Assembly (NCBI GenBank): GCA_002841945.1
Contig: PHBI01000006.1
Span: 1 to 64,000 of the forward strand
Origin: Deltaproteobacteria bacterium HGW-Deltaproteobacteria-14
GTDB lineage: Bacteria > Myxococcota_A > UBA9042 > PHBI01
Length of the DNA: 64,000 bases
Direction: 5' to 3'
Part shown: one piece after another, positions 32,928-41,164 of the stretch
Position numbering within the stretch: the stretch's first letter is position 1
How the letters are laid out: each line of letters starts with the position of its first letter
Notes under the pieces: generated by a model
The model's input: only the letters and a program-made list of their open reading frames with translations
Told to the model about the DNA's origin: nothing
The model's database searches: none
Position numbers and translations under genes: made by a program

Positions 32928-34129
32928 CAGAACGCCGCCTGCGCGCGCACACCGGCATGCACCGGGAGCAGCAGCGTGAAGGTCGTGCCGACGCCGACCT
33001 CCGAGTCGACGGTGATGCGCCCGCCGAGTCGCTCGACGACGACCTGATAGGTGAACGACAGCCCTTGGCCCGAGCCGCGCCCCACCACCTTGGTCGTGAA
33101 GAACGGATCGAAGATGCGGTCGCGCACCTCGGCCGGGATCCCGACCCCGTCGTCGCTGAACGACACCACCACGTGGCCGCCCTCGAGGCGCGTCGCGACG
33201 CGGATCCGACCGCGCGGCCCGTCCTTGTCTCCGATGGCGTGGGCGGCGTTCACGATGAGGTTGAGGAACACCTGATTGAGTAGGGACGCGTCGGCGCTCA
33301 GGAACGGCACGTCGCCGCGATCGAACTCGACGTCCGCGACGTATTTGTACTCGTTGCGCGCGATCACGAGGGTCGTGTCGATCTCGGCGTTGACGTCGAT
33401 CGGCTCGCGCCCGTCCCGCGGGTGCGCGAAGACCTTCATGGCGCGGACGATGCGCGCGACGCGGTCGGCCCCCTCCTTCACCCGGGCGAGGGCGTCGGGG
33501 ATCTCGGCGAACAGATAGTCGAGGTCGGCGCGCTCTTCCGCCGCGGCGATCGCCGCCCAGGTCGACCCGGGGAGGACCGACGGGGCGAGCGCCGCCAGCG
33601 CCTCGCGATAGCGCCGCACGCAGACGGCGAGGTCCTCGAAGGCCTCGGCCAGGAAGTGGGCGTTGTCGTACACGAACTGGATGGGTGTGTTGAGCTCGTG
33701 CGCGATGCCGGAGGCGAGCTGTCCCACCGACTCGAGCTTGCGCGCGTGCAGCAGCTCCCCCTCGAGCCGCTTCCGCTCGGTGAGATCGACCGCGATGCTC
33801 ACGAAGAGGCCGGCGGTGCCGCCGGCGTCGTGGGCGCGGGTGGTCGAGACGAGCATCGGGACGGTGCCCCCATCGGCGGTGCGCCAGGCGCACTCGACCC
33901 GCTTGATCCCGGGGCCGACCTCGTTGCGCGCGGCCTCTGCGTCATCCCAGAAGCGGGCCACCGGGCCGTTGATGAGCGCCGCGGCGTCGATCCCGAGCAC
34001 CTCCGTCGCGCGCCGGTTGGCCGCGACGACGCGGCCGTCGAGGGACCAGACGACGAGCGCTCCAGGCATCACGTCGGGGAGCGTGCTCAGGATGCCGTCG
34101 GCGGGGGATTCGGGGGTCGTGCGGCTCAC
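32927..34129 (-). CDS. PAS-domain sensor histidine kinase
   Basis: A 400-residue soluble sensor. Residues about 15-130 are a PAS domain (ALVVWSLDGRVVAANRRATEVLG) with a PAC-like end. The dimerisation helix carries the phospho-His in LASGIAHELNTPIQF near 150. The HATPase domain (about 270-395) shows the N box NQVFLNLIVNAAHAI, G1 FSDDGVGIP, F box IFDPFFTTK and G2 GSGQGLSFTYQVV. No membrane helix, so the signal is likely cytosolic. The GTG at 34129 has a CCGGAGA site; longer upstream frames are junk. It is encoded directly before the REC-HDOD gene. Confidence 0.93.
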   Translation of the reverse strand: MSRTTPESPADGILSTLPDVMPGALVVWSLDGRVVAANRRATEVLGIDAAALINGPVARFWDDAEAARNEVGPGIKRVECAWRTADGGTVPMLVSTTRAHDAGGTAGLFVSIAVDLTERKRLEGELLHARKLESVGQLASGIAHELNTPIQFVYDNAHFLAEAFEDLAVCVRRYREALAALAPSVLPGSTWAAIAAAEERADLDYLFAEIPDALARVKEGADRVARIVRAMKVFAHPRDGREPIDVNAEIDTTLVIARNEYKYVADVEFDRGDVPFLSADASLLNQVFLNLIVNAAHAIGDKDGPRGRIRVATRLEGGHVVVSFSDDGVGIPAEVRDRIFDPFFTTKVVGRGSGQGLSFTYQVVVERLGGRITVDSEVGVGTTFTLLLPVHAGVRAQAAF

Positions 34130-34373
34130 GGGGTCTCCGGCGAGGCGTGGCGGAGTTGGGGGGGCTCCACCAGTCTCCAACGGTGGCCACGACCGACTTC
34201 TTGAACACAAACGGCGCCGCCGGCCACGCGGCGGGTGGCGACGCCGCCCCCTCTGCCCGCCGCCCCGGGGCGTTCGAGCCGCCTCCCAGGCGCCTGTGCG
34301 CTGCGAGAGACCGCCCGCTGCCGACCGCGACATCCTCGTCCCTGGCGACGCGCTTTTGCGAATCCCACACTTC

Positions 34374-34384
34374 TTGCATTGCAG
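34374..34384. promoter_or_regulatory. TTGC-N3-GCAG dyad upstream of GH16 gene
   Basis: TTGCATTGCAG, 26 bases upstream of the -35 hexamer of the GH16 promoter. It shares the TGCA-N-TGCA core with the larger palindrome at 23432-23452. Confidence 0.35.
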
Positions 34385-34410
34385 CATTCGTGGTCCAGGC
34401 GGGCGCCCCC

Positions 34411-34439
34411 TTGCTGCGGTGCGGGTGAACTCGTACCGT
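34411..34439 (+). promoter_or_regulatory. Putative leaderless promoter of GH16 gene
   Basis: TTGCTG (34411-34416), 17 bases, TACCGT (34434-34439), then six bases to the ATG at 34446. There is no ribosome site. Confidence 0.5.
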
Positions 34440-34445
34440 CGCGGC

Positions 34446-36656
34446 ATGAAACGAACTCGCGACGCGTCACTCGGGGACCCACGCCCTCCCCGCTGGGGGT
34501 TGGCGTCGGTCGCCCTGCTCGCGCTCGCCGTCGGGTGCGGTGGCGAGGCAGCGACGACCACCGACACCCTGGTCCTCGACCCCGACGTCGTGGCGGACAC
34601 GACCTCCGCGACCGACACGGCGAGCGCGCCGCCTGACGCGGTGGTCCCCGACGACAGCGCCGCGCCCCCCGACACCGCGCCCGAGGACACCGTCCCCGAT
34701 GACGCCGACAGCGGGCCGGACCGCGACAGCGCGGTGGCAGACAGCGCGCCCGCCGACGGCTCCGCGGCCGACACGGACACCGGCCCCGCGCCGCCCATCA
34801 CCGTGACGCGGCCCCACTGGCGCGTGACCTTCGAGGACGACTTTCGCGGCCCGACCGGCGCCCCGTCGGACCCCTACTGCTTCGATCAGCTCGACCCGCA
34901 GTGCCACATCTGGCCCGGCTCCACCCAGGACTGCGACCTGTCCGACGTCGGCGGCGACGGCCCCTTCCCTCCGACCCGCGCCAACCTCGACGCGTCCATC
35001 GCCGTAATGGCCCCCGGATACGACACCAGCGCGATGAGCGACGGAGACGTGAAGACCCTCTACGGCGGGCTCCTGCGCGACCAGATGGCCGACCTGAACA
35101 AGTGCAATTGGACGCTTTACCAGATGGTAAATTGGATGGCGACAGACTACCAGGGGCACTGGTCGGCCAGAATGGACGGCTCACAGGTCCGGGTCGACCG
35201 CAGCGGCAAGGGCTATCTCGAGCTGTCCGCGGCCTACGCGCCGGTCAGCTACGACTGCATCTACGGCGGCTCGCTCGGCGGCCCGAACTGCTTCGTCTAC
35301 GGCTTCGCCCCGGGCGAGTTGACCCCGGGGGTCACCTACTGGGTCGACCCCGATCCCGCCTGGCCCGGCGTATACTACGCCCCGGTCGGCGGCGGCTGCC
35401 CCTACGGTGGCACCTTCGGCGGCGTGAACTGCCAGGTGGTCTCGTTCCCGCCCCACTTCCTCGAGGAGACCGGCGTGGCCTACTGGGCCGACCCCGATCC
35501 ACGCTGGCCGGGGGTCTACTACGCCAACCAGACCTACCGCTGCCGCGACAACATCGATTACGCGCCGTCGCTCGGGTTCCGCAACCTCACCTGCCCCATC
35601 CTCAACGGCGCCGTCATGAGCTTCGCACCCAACAACAAGCCGTGGATCGACGGCGACGGGGTCGCGCACCCGCGCGGCGTCATGCAGAGGTTCGGCCGCT
35701 TCGAGGCGAAGGCGCGCCTGCCGCGCGGGATCGGCGCCTTCCCCGCGACGTGGCTGATGCCCGAGTCCGGCGGCTGGCCCTACGACGGCGGCGAGATCGA
35801 CGTCATGGAGGCGCGGGACGCCGCCAACGAGGCCTATCAGACCTATCACCACGGCAAGTGCTACCAGGCCGCCACCGGCCAGGAGATAGAGGCCCCCGGC
35901 GCGGCCGAGTGCGCCGCCGCCGGCGGGGTGAGCGTCCACCTCGACAAGGGCTTCACCACCGTCGAGCGGTCCGCCGACGAGCTCTGGCGGCGCGACCACC
36001 TGTTCGCCGTCGAGTGGACCGACGACCGGCTGGACTTCTACATCAACAACGTCAGGACCGGGACCATCACCGTCGGGACCCAGGCCAACGTGGCCGCCGG
36101 CACCCCCGCAGGGTTGGCGGCTTTCGAGAGCTCGAACTTCCCGACCGCCCCCTTCTACTGGATCCTCAACCACTCCACCTACGTGCCGAGCAGCGCCTGG
36201 GCGGGCTTCGTGAAGCAGACGCTGCACATCGACTACATCCGCAACTACGTCGCGTGCGGCACGGACAACGCCGAGTACTGCCCCGGCGCCGGCCTGTTCG
36301 TCGAGGGGACGGGCTGCGTGGACGGAGCGGTGGTCCGACCGAGCCCGTGCCAGCCCAGTGACCGCGAGTGCGTCAACGGGGGCACCCCGGACGGTGCGCG
36401 CTGCCGCGTCTGGACCTTCGCGCCCGGCGAGCTGAACGGCGCCATCTCGGGCTACTGGATCGACGTGACGGGCACGGCGCCCGGCGTCTACTACCACGCG
36501 ACCGGCAGCGGCTGCTCCTACGGCGGCGCCCAGAACGACGCCGGGTGCCGCCTCGCGGCCTTCCCCGACGACCTGGCAGAGACCGGTGTCAGCTACGACC
36601 TCGACACCACCGCGAGCCCGCCGGGGGTCTTCTACACCCCCGACTTCCGCCAGTGA
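34446..36656 (+). CDS. GH16-family beta-glucanase-like lipoprotein with four inserted repeats
   Basis: A 736-residue exported glycoside hydrolase. The lipoprotein signal ends LALAVGCGG; an Asp/Thr/Pro-rich linker runs to about residue 118. The GH16 fold begins at WRVTFEDDFRG and includes RFGRFEAKARLPRG, GAFPATWLMPE and the catalytic GEIDVMEARD near 449-458, with both catalytic glutamates and the middle Asp in place (ExDxxE). Two 47-residue Cys/WPGVYY repeats are inserted inside the GH16 domain (from Cys271 and Cys318) and two more close the protein (from Cys642 and Cys690). GH16 enzymes cut beta-1,3 or mixed-link glucans, agar or carrageenan; the exact substrate is not clear. Possibly a predation or polysaccharide-scavenging enzyme. 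Confidence 0.9.
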   Translation: MKRTRDASLGDPRPPRWGLASVALLALAVGCGGEAATTTDTLVLDPDVVADTTSATDTASAPPDAVVPDDSAAPPDTAPEDTVPDDADSGPDRDSAVADSAPADGSAADTDTGPAPPITVTRPHWRVTFEDDFRGPTGAPSDPYCFDQLDPQCHIWPGSTQDCDLSDVGGDGPFPPTRANLDASIAVMAPGYDTSAMSDGDVKTLYGGLLRDQMADLNKCNWTLYQMVNWMATDYQGHWSARMDGSQVRVDRSGKGYLELSAAYAPVSYDCIYGGSLGGPNCFVYGFAPGELTPGVTYWVDPDPAWPGVYYAPVGGGCPYGGTFGGVNCQVVSFPPHFLEETGVAYWADPDPRWPGVYYANQTYRCRDNIDYAPSLGFRNLTCPILNGAVMSFAPNNKPWIDGDGVAHPRGVMQRFGRFEAKARLPRGIGAFPATWLMPESGGWPYDGGEIDVMEARDAANEAYQTYHHGKCYQAATGQEIEAPGAAECAAAGGVSVHLDKGFTTVERSADELWRRDHLFAVEWTDDRLDFYINNVRTGTITVGTQANVAAGTPAGLAAFESSNFPTAPFYWILNHSTYVPSSAWAGFVKQTLHIDYIRNYVACGTDNAEYCPGAGLFVEGTGCVDGAVVRPSPCQPSDRECVNGGTPDGARCRVWTFAPGELNGAISGYWIDVTGTAPGVYYHATGSGCSYGGAQNDAGCRLAAFPDDLAETGVSYDLDTTASPPGVFYTPDFRQ
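35256..35534 (+). repeat. Cys-YGG/WPGVYY protein repeats 1 and 2, inside the GH16 domain
   Basis: Two tandem units of about 47 codons. Each reads Cys-x-Tyr-Gly-Gly, a second Cys after NC, a FxPxxL stretch, GVxYW, DPDPxWPGVYY. They fall between the first GH16 strands and the RFGRFEAK strand, so they must loop out of the catalytic fold. Confidence 0.75.
36369..36653 (+). repeat. Cys-GG/PGVYY protein repeats 3 and 4, C-terminal
   Basis: Two more diverged units of the same pattern: CVNGG..RC..WTFAPGEL..GYWID..APGVYY and CSYGG..GC..AAFPDDL..GVSYDLD..PPGVFY. They form the extreme C-terminus of the GH16 protein. Confidence 0.7.
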
Positions 36657-36839
36657 CGCCGCGAACATAGACACCCGGGCGCTGCGCCCCGCACCCCGCG
36701 AAGCAAGCCCCCTAGAGGGCCGTCGGGCCCAACGCGAAGCGGGCCAGGCGGTGGCGAAACGACCTCCGCGGCGTGGCTCCTCCCCACGCTGCGCGCGCCG
36801 GCCCGAAGGCCACCACCGACCCTCAAGTGTGCGTTGCAT

Positions 36840-36867
36840 GACGGTTTCCGTACGGAGAGAAACCGTC
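36840..36867. promoter_or_regulatory. Nine-pair dyad ahead of the broken gene
   Basis: GACGGTTTC and GAAACCGTC (36840-36848, 36859-36867) flank a ten-base centre containing the palindrome CGTACG. It overlaps the expected -35 position of the TATGAT hexamer at 36885, so it could be an operator; it could also act as a terminator for the GH16 gene. Confidence 0.4.
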
Positions 36868-36884
36868 CGCGCGTCAAGCACCTC

Positions 36885-36890
36885 TATGAT
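36885..36890 (+). promoter_or_regulatory. Putative -10 element (TATGAT)
   Basis: TATGAT is the closest match to a -10 hexamer in this stretch, about 60 bases before the likely TTG start at 36953. No good -35 is seen; the dyad at 36840-36867 occupies that position. Confidence 0.3.
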
Positions 36891-36919
36891 ACGGTGCTCG
36901 CGATATCGTAACGCGCCGT

Positions 36920-39017
36920 GTGCATCGCACGGCGACGCCTGCGGGGGCGCCTTTGCGTAGAGATCCTCCCGGACACTGGGCCGCCTGGCCGGCCTTGTCA
37001 TTGCTCCTGTCCGCAGGCGCCCGCGACGCGACGCTCTCCGGCGCGCCGACGGGGAAGCTGCAGATCAGCGTGGCGCCGCTGACGCTCCCGGGGCTGGCCC
37101 TGTACCCCGGACACCGAGGGGGCGTGCGTCGACATCGCCCTGCTCTTCGACGCCGACGGCGCGCGCGGGCGCACCTTCGTGCTCGGCTTCGCCTGCACCG
37201 CGGGCGCCGAGACCGGCGTCGCCACCACGCGCCTGCTCGACGATCTCGCCCTCGACTGTGACGTGACCTCGGACGCCGCCACCTTCGCGGCCGACGTGAC
37301 CCTCGACCCGGGCGCCCCGCTCCCGGGCAACCTCTGCACCCCCGGCGCTGACGGCATGAGCCCCTGCGCCGCCATCACCGAGGCCGACCCGGCCCAGGTC
37401 GACGCCGACGACTACCTCTTTCAGGCGGCGGTCTACCGCGGCGCCGAGGCGCTGACCTCGGGCGGCGGCCTCGCCCACAAGGTCTACTGGAACGTCGCCC
37501 TCGGCGTCCGCCCCGGGATCAGCGCCTGCACCCTGCACAGCGCCGGCACCGCCGACGACGGCGCCGACCCCGACGACGGCGTCACCGCCAACCCCGACGG
37601 CGACGGCGGCCAGGTCGCGGCCGGCCTCGTCTACCCCCAAGTCACCTGGGAGGTGCCGCTCGCGGCCTGTGGCAGCGAGGCCCTGACCTTCGGCGACCCG
37701 ACCGCGCCCGTCCGCGCCGACTACACCGACATCGGCGCCGCCTGGCCGACGGACTTCGACCACCGCTTCGCACCCAGCGAGGCCGCGACGCGCTCGGCCG
37801 CCTGCACCGGCCTGCCCGCGGACGCGGTCTGGGACACGGTCGACACGATCGTCCAGACCTGGGACGGCGGCGCGTGGGTCCCCACGAACGTCGGCGCCTT
37901 CGACAGCTCGGAGACGACGACGGCGTGTCACTTCGTCTGCGCGGTCAACACGGTCTGGACCGACGGGGGCTGCGTCCCGCTCGCCGCCCCGCCGAGCCTC
38001 GCGGCGGTCGTCCCCGACCACGGCGCCACCGCCGGCGGCGATCTCGTCACCCTCGTCGGCACCAACCTCGCGGTCGGCGCGACGGTCGCCTTCGACGGCG
38101 TTGCGTCGCCGGGCGTGACGCGCCAGAGCGCGTCGCGCCTCGTCGCCCGCGTCCCCGCCGGGGCAGCCCCCGGCCCGGTCGTCGCCACAGTCACCAACCC
38201 CGACACCGGCGCCGCCTCGCTCGCGGCCGCCTACACCTATGGAGACCCGCTCACCATCCGCGTCTGCGAGAAGGACGCCACCGCCACCGGGAGCAGCAAG
38301 TCCGTCGCCATCTACTACTCCGACGACGATTGCGGGGGTGCCCTACCGGCGACCGACGCCGAGGGCGCCGTCCGCTATGCCCACGCCACCAACGGCTTCA
38401 CCAACGTCAGCGCCGTCGGAGGCGCGAGCCCCAGGATGTCGCTGTGGACGCTCACCACCGGCACCCGCGGGTTGGAGCTCGACGCGGTCTACTTCCCGGC
38501 CGCCGGCGCCATCCGCTGCAGCAAGTCGTGGAACCCCGGCGCCGTCTCCAACGCGGCGACGACCTTCAGCGCCGCGAACTGCGGCGGGACGCTCCCCGAC
38601 AGCTCCTACGTCGGCGTGCTCAGCAGCCTCACCCCTTACGCCGGGGCGATGACCTTCGCCGTCTAGGACGCGGGCCAGTCCGGGGGGCCCGGCATTCACT
38701 TCTGGTCGTACAGCACCACCGGCAACCCGGCCGCCGCCACGGTCGTCTATCTTCCCCGGGCCGACGCGATCGTGTGCACGAAGAGCGTGAGCCTCTCCGG
38801 TGGGACGCCGAGCGGGACCAGCGTCTACTTCACCGCCGCCGACTGCGGCGGTGCCCTGCCCTCCATCCAGCACGTCGGCGTGCTGCGGCACGTCTACCCG
38901 TGCGGCGGCGCCATCTCGTACGGAGCGCTCGACTTCGGCGCGCCAGGCGTCTGGCGCTTCCCCAAGTCGAGCTTCTGCGGCTCGACGACGCTGGAGGCCG
39001 TCTACTTCCGCCGCTGA
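36920..39017 (+). pseudogene. Decayed secreted protein with IPT/TIG domain: frameshift and in-frame amber stop
   Basis: The signal peptide and first strand (PALSLLLSAGARD, GKLQISVAPLTLPG) are in one frame from a TTG at 36953, while the continuation (CTPDTEGACVDIALLFD onward) is in the +1 frame from about 37100; that second frame has a stop at 37080-37082, so a one-base insertion near 37083-37103 is the simplest account. The second frame then runs to a TAG at 38664-38666 and continues in the same frame, with clear homology, to a TGA at 39017. The product would have an extracellular domain, an IPT/TIG domain (about 37990-38240) and three Cys-rich repeats with CGGALP and AVYFPAA/LPRA patterns. 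The amber lies inside repeat 2 where another repeat has Leu. A fragment of a paralogue lies at 21941-22281. Sequencing error is possible. Confidence 0.7.
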
Positions 39018-39025
39018 CCTGCCGC

Positions 39026-39045
39026 GGCGCGCGGCGCCGCGCGCC
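39026..39045. terminator. 20-base perfect palindrome between convergent genes
   Basis: A G+C-only perfect palindrome of 20 bases (GGCGCGCGGC then its complement) nine bases after the pseudogene stop and nine before the LysR stop. It can fold to a hairpin from either strand and is a plausible bidirectional terminator. Confidence 0.5.
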
Positions 39046-39053
39046 CTCGCGCC

Positions 39054-39938
39054 TCAGCGGCTGAGCCCCTCCGCCAGCATGTCGAACACGACCCGCACGC
39101 GGCGGCTCGTCCGCACCTCCCGGTGGGTCGTGAGCCACATCGGTACCGGGATCATCAGGTCCGGCAGCGCGCGCCGCACCCGCGGATCGGCGTCGCCGAT
39201 CTCGGCCATCATCACGCCGATCCCCGAGCCCTGGGTCACCAGCGCCCACTGCACGTGCTGGCTCGCGCTCACCCACGGGAAGTGGCTCGGCCCGACGCTC
39301 ACGCCCATGGCGTTGAGGCCCTTCATGAACACGTCGGTGGCGTCGAAGGCGATGAACTCACCCCGCGACAGCTCGGCCGGCGTGGTCGGATCGCCGATCG
39401 ACGCGAGGTAGGCGGGGGTCGCGTAGAGGTAAGCCTCGTCGTCGCGGATCTTGCGCGTCACGAGGTCGGGGTCGGTGGGCCGATAGCTGCGCACGGCGAT
39501 GTCCGCCTCGCGTCGCGCGAGATCGCTCGACTGGTTGGTCGCGATGATCTCGACCGAGATGCCCGGGTGCGCCGCGCGGATCTCGGCCACGATCGGCGGC
39601 AGCACGTGGCTGGCGTTGACCTCGCCGGCCGAGATGCAGATCGTCCCGTTGAGCGACACCGCCTGTCCGGCCGCGATCCGCGACACCCGCGTGGCGGCGT
39701 CGCTCATCAGGCGCACGTGTTCGACCAGCTCGAGCCCGGTGGGGGTCAGCTCGAGCGAACGTCCGACGCGCTCGAAGAGCGCGACGTCCAGCTCCTGCTC
39801 CAGCGCGGCGACCTGGCGTCCGACGGTCGGCTGCGCGATGCCCAGCGCTCGCGCCGCGCCCGAGAACGAGCCCTCCTCCGCGGTGGCGAGGAAGGCCCGC
39901 GCGCGGTTCCAGTCGAAGCTCACCCGTCGCCAATCCAT
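39054..39938 (-). CDS. LysR-family transcriptional regulator
   Basis: A 294-residue LysR protein. The winged helix-turn-helix is in FDWNRARAFLATAEEGSFSGAARALGIAQPTVGRQVAALEQ (read in pieces), residues about 10-65, and the effector-binding domain follows (GTICISAGEVNASHVLPPIV, DIAVRSYRPTDPDLVTR). It is divergent from the oxidoreductase gene at 40060 and probably controls it, the usual LysR layout. ATG at 39938 is preferred; ATG 39950 and GTG 39923 are alternatives, none with a ribosome site. TATGCA seven bases before the start fits a leaderless message. Confidence 0.92.
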   Translation of the reverse strand: MDWRRVSFDWNRARAFLATAEEGSFSGAARALGIAQPTVGRQVAALEQELDVALFERVGRSLELTPTGLELVEHVRLMSDAATRVSRIAAGQAVSLNGTICISAGEVNASHVLPPIVAEIRAAHPGISVEIIATNQSSDLARREADIAVRSYRPTDPDLVTRKIRDDEAYLYATPAYLASIGDPTTPAELSRGEFIAFDATDVFMKGLNAMGVSVGPSHFPWVSASQHVQWALVTQGSGIGVMMAEIGDADPRVRRALPDLMIPVPMWLTTHREVRTSRRVRVVFDMLAEGLSR

Positions 39939-40059
39939 GCATATTTGCATATCACAGATGCGAACTTGGGGAATGTTCAGAACGCAAACGCATGTCCATT
40001 ATCGGGCTGTCAAACGGAGTCACCAGCGACCCACCCCACTCGACCCAGGAGAGACGAAC
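39939..40059. promoter_or_regulatory. Shared LysR/oxidoreductase control region
   Basis: A 121-base divergent promoter region, much richer in A+T than its surroundings. It contains ATGCA-N4-TGCAT (about 39936-39949) and scattered TTGCGTT/AACGCAAA-like half sites (about 39975-39990). It is the expected binding site of the adjacent LysR protein, though a textbook T-N11-A box was not pinned down. Confidence 0.4.
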
Positions 40060-41076
40060 ATGCGAGCCGCCACCCACGAGACCTACGGCACCCCCGACGT
40101 CCTCACGCTGAGCGAGGTCCCGCGCCCCACCATCGGCGACCACGAGCTGCTCGTGGAGGTCCGCGCCAGCGTCGTGACCCACGGCGACCGTCGCCTGCGA
40201 GCGGCCGACTTTCCGGGCGTCGGCGTCGTCGTCGGGCGCCTGATGTTCGGCCTCTTCCGGCCGCGACACCGCGTGCCGGGCACCATGTTCGCCGGGCGGG
40301 TCGTCGCGGTCGGCAAGGCCGTGACGCGCTTCGCCGCGGGCGACGACGTCTTCGGCAGCTGCGATCGCGGCGCCCAGGCCGAGTACCTCGCGGTGCGCGC
40401 CGACAAGGCCGTCGCGCGGATGCCGGAGGGCCTCGACTACGCCGAGGCCGCCGCCCTCCCCTACGGCGCCGGGACCGCCGTCGTGTTCTTGCGCGACCTC
40501 GCGAAGGTCCAGCCCGGCGAGCGCGTGCTCATCGTGGGCGCCTCGGGCGGCGTCGGCCGCCTCGCCGTGCAGCTCGCCCACCACCTCGGCGCCGAGGTCA
40601 CCGGCGTCTGCAGCCGCGATCACGACCTCGTGCGCGAGCTCGGCGCCACCCACGTCATCGACCACACCGTCGCGGACTACACCCAGGCCGGGCAGCGCTA
40701 CGACGTGATCTTCGACACCTCCCCGAAGAACCGATTCTGCGCCAGCCGCAAGGCCCTGGCCCCGAAGGGGCGCTACCTCCAGCTCCACATGAGCACCGGC
40801 CTGCTCTTCATGATGGCGATGACGGCGCTCTTCGGCGGACGCCGCGCGCTCACCGGCGTCGCGCTCGGCAACCGCAAGCTCGTGGAGGACGTGCGCGACC
40901 TCGCCGCGCAGGGCGCCCTTCGCGCGGTGATCGCGCGGCGCTACCCGCTCGAGCGCGTCGCCGAGGCGCACGCGTTCCTCGAGTCGGGCCGCCCCCGGGG
41001 CAGCGTGGTGGTCGACGTCGCGCGAGCCGCGGAGCGCCCGCTCAGCGCGCAGGGAGCGATCCTCCAGGTCGCCTGA
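40060..41076 (+). CDS. Zinc-independent MDR oxidoreductase (quinone reductase-like)
   Basis: A 338-residue medium-chain dehydrogenase/reductase. The N-terminal GroES-like half shows LTLSEVPRPTIGDHELLVEV and PGTMFAGRVVAVGKAVTRFAAGDDVFG; the zinc-binding Cys/His of alcohol dehydrogenases are not evident. The Rossmann half has VLIVGASGGVGRLAVQLAHHLGA. This matches NAD(P)H quinone oxidoreductase / enoyl reductase-type members. The ATG has an AGGAGAG site. It is divergent from the LysR gene, which probably regulates it in response to an electrophile or quinone. Confidence 0.9.
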   Translation: MRAATHETYGTPDVLTLSEVPRPTIGDHELLVEVRASVVTHGDRRLRAADFPGVGVVVGRLMFGLFRPRHRVPGTMFAGRVVAVGKAVTRFAAGDDVFGSCDRGAQAEYLAVRADKAVARMPEGLDYAEAAALPYGAGTAVVFLRDLAKVQPGERVLIVGASGGVGRLAVQLAHHLGAEVTGVCSRDHDLVRELGATHVIDHTVADYTQAGQRYDVIFDTSPKNRFCASRKALAPKGRYLQLHMSTGLLFMMAMTALFGGRRALTGVALGNRKLVEDVRDLAAQGALRAVIARRYPLERVAEAHAFLESGRPRGSVVVDVARAAERPLSAQGAILQVA

Positions 41077-41164
41077 CCGCGGGCCCTCACCCCGGGCGCG
41101 GTCGGGGGGGCCGTCCTCCCGCCGGGCTGGACCGATCGCTCCGGACTCTCCAGACTGAGCGGCG

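Larger units (their letters stand above)
34130..34445. other. Intergenic region between sensor kinase and GH16 genes
   Basis: About 316 bases between divergent genes. It contains a TTGC-N3-GCAG dyad at 34374-34384 and the GH16 promoter at 34411-34439. No coding sequence is convincing. Confidence 0.5.

Noticed and set aside
37080..37082. TGA as a selenocysteine codon in the broken gene, suggested by selC in the window
   Set aside because: The TGA is in a frame that makes no sensible protein upstream of it; a frameshift at about 37100 explains both sides better.
38664..38666. TAG as a pyrrolysine or programmed read-through codon
   Set aside because: No sign of pyl genes or a read-through context, and the gene already carries a frameshift; decay or sequencing error is simpler.
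41075..41103. Hairpin terminator after the MDR oxidoreductase gene
   Set aside because: Only a seven-pair arm with mismatched interior; too weak to call.
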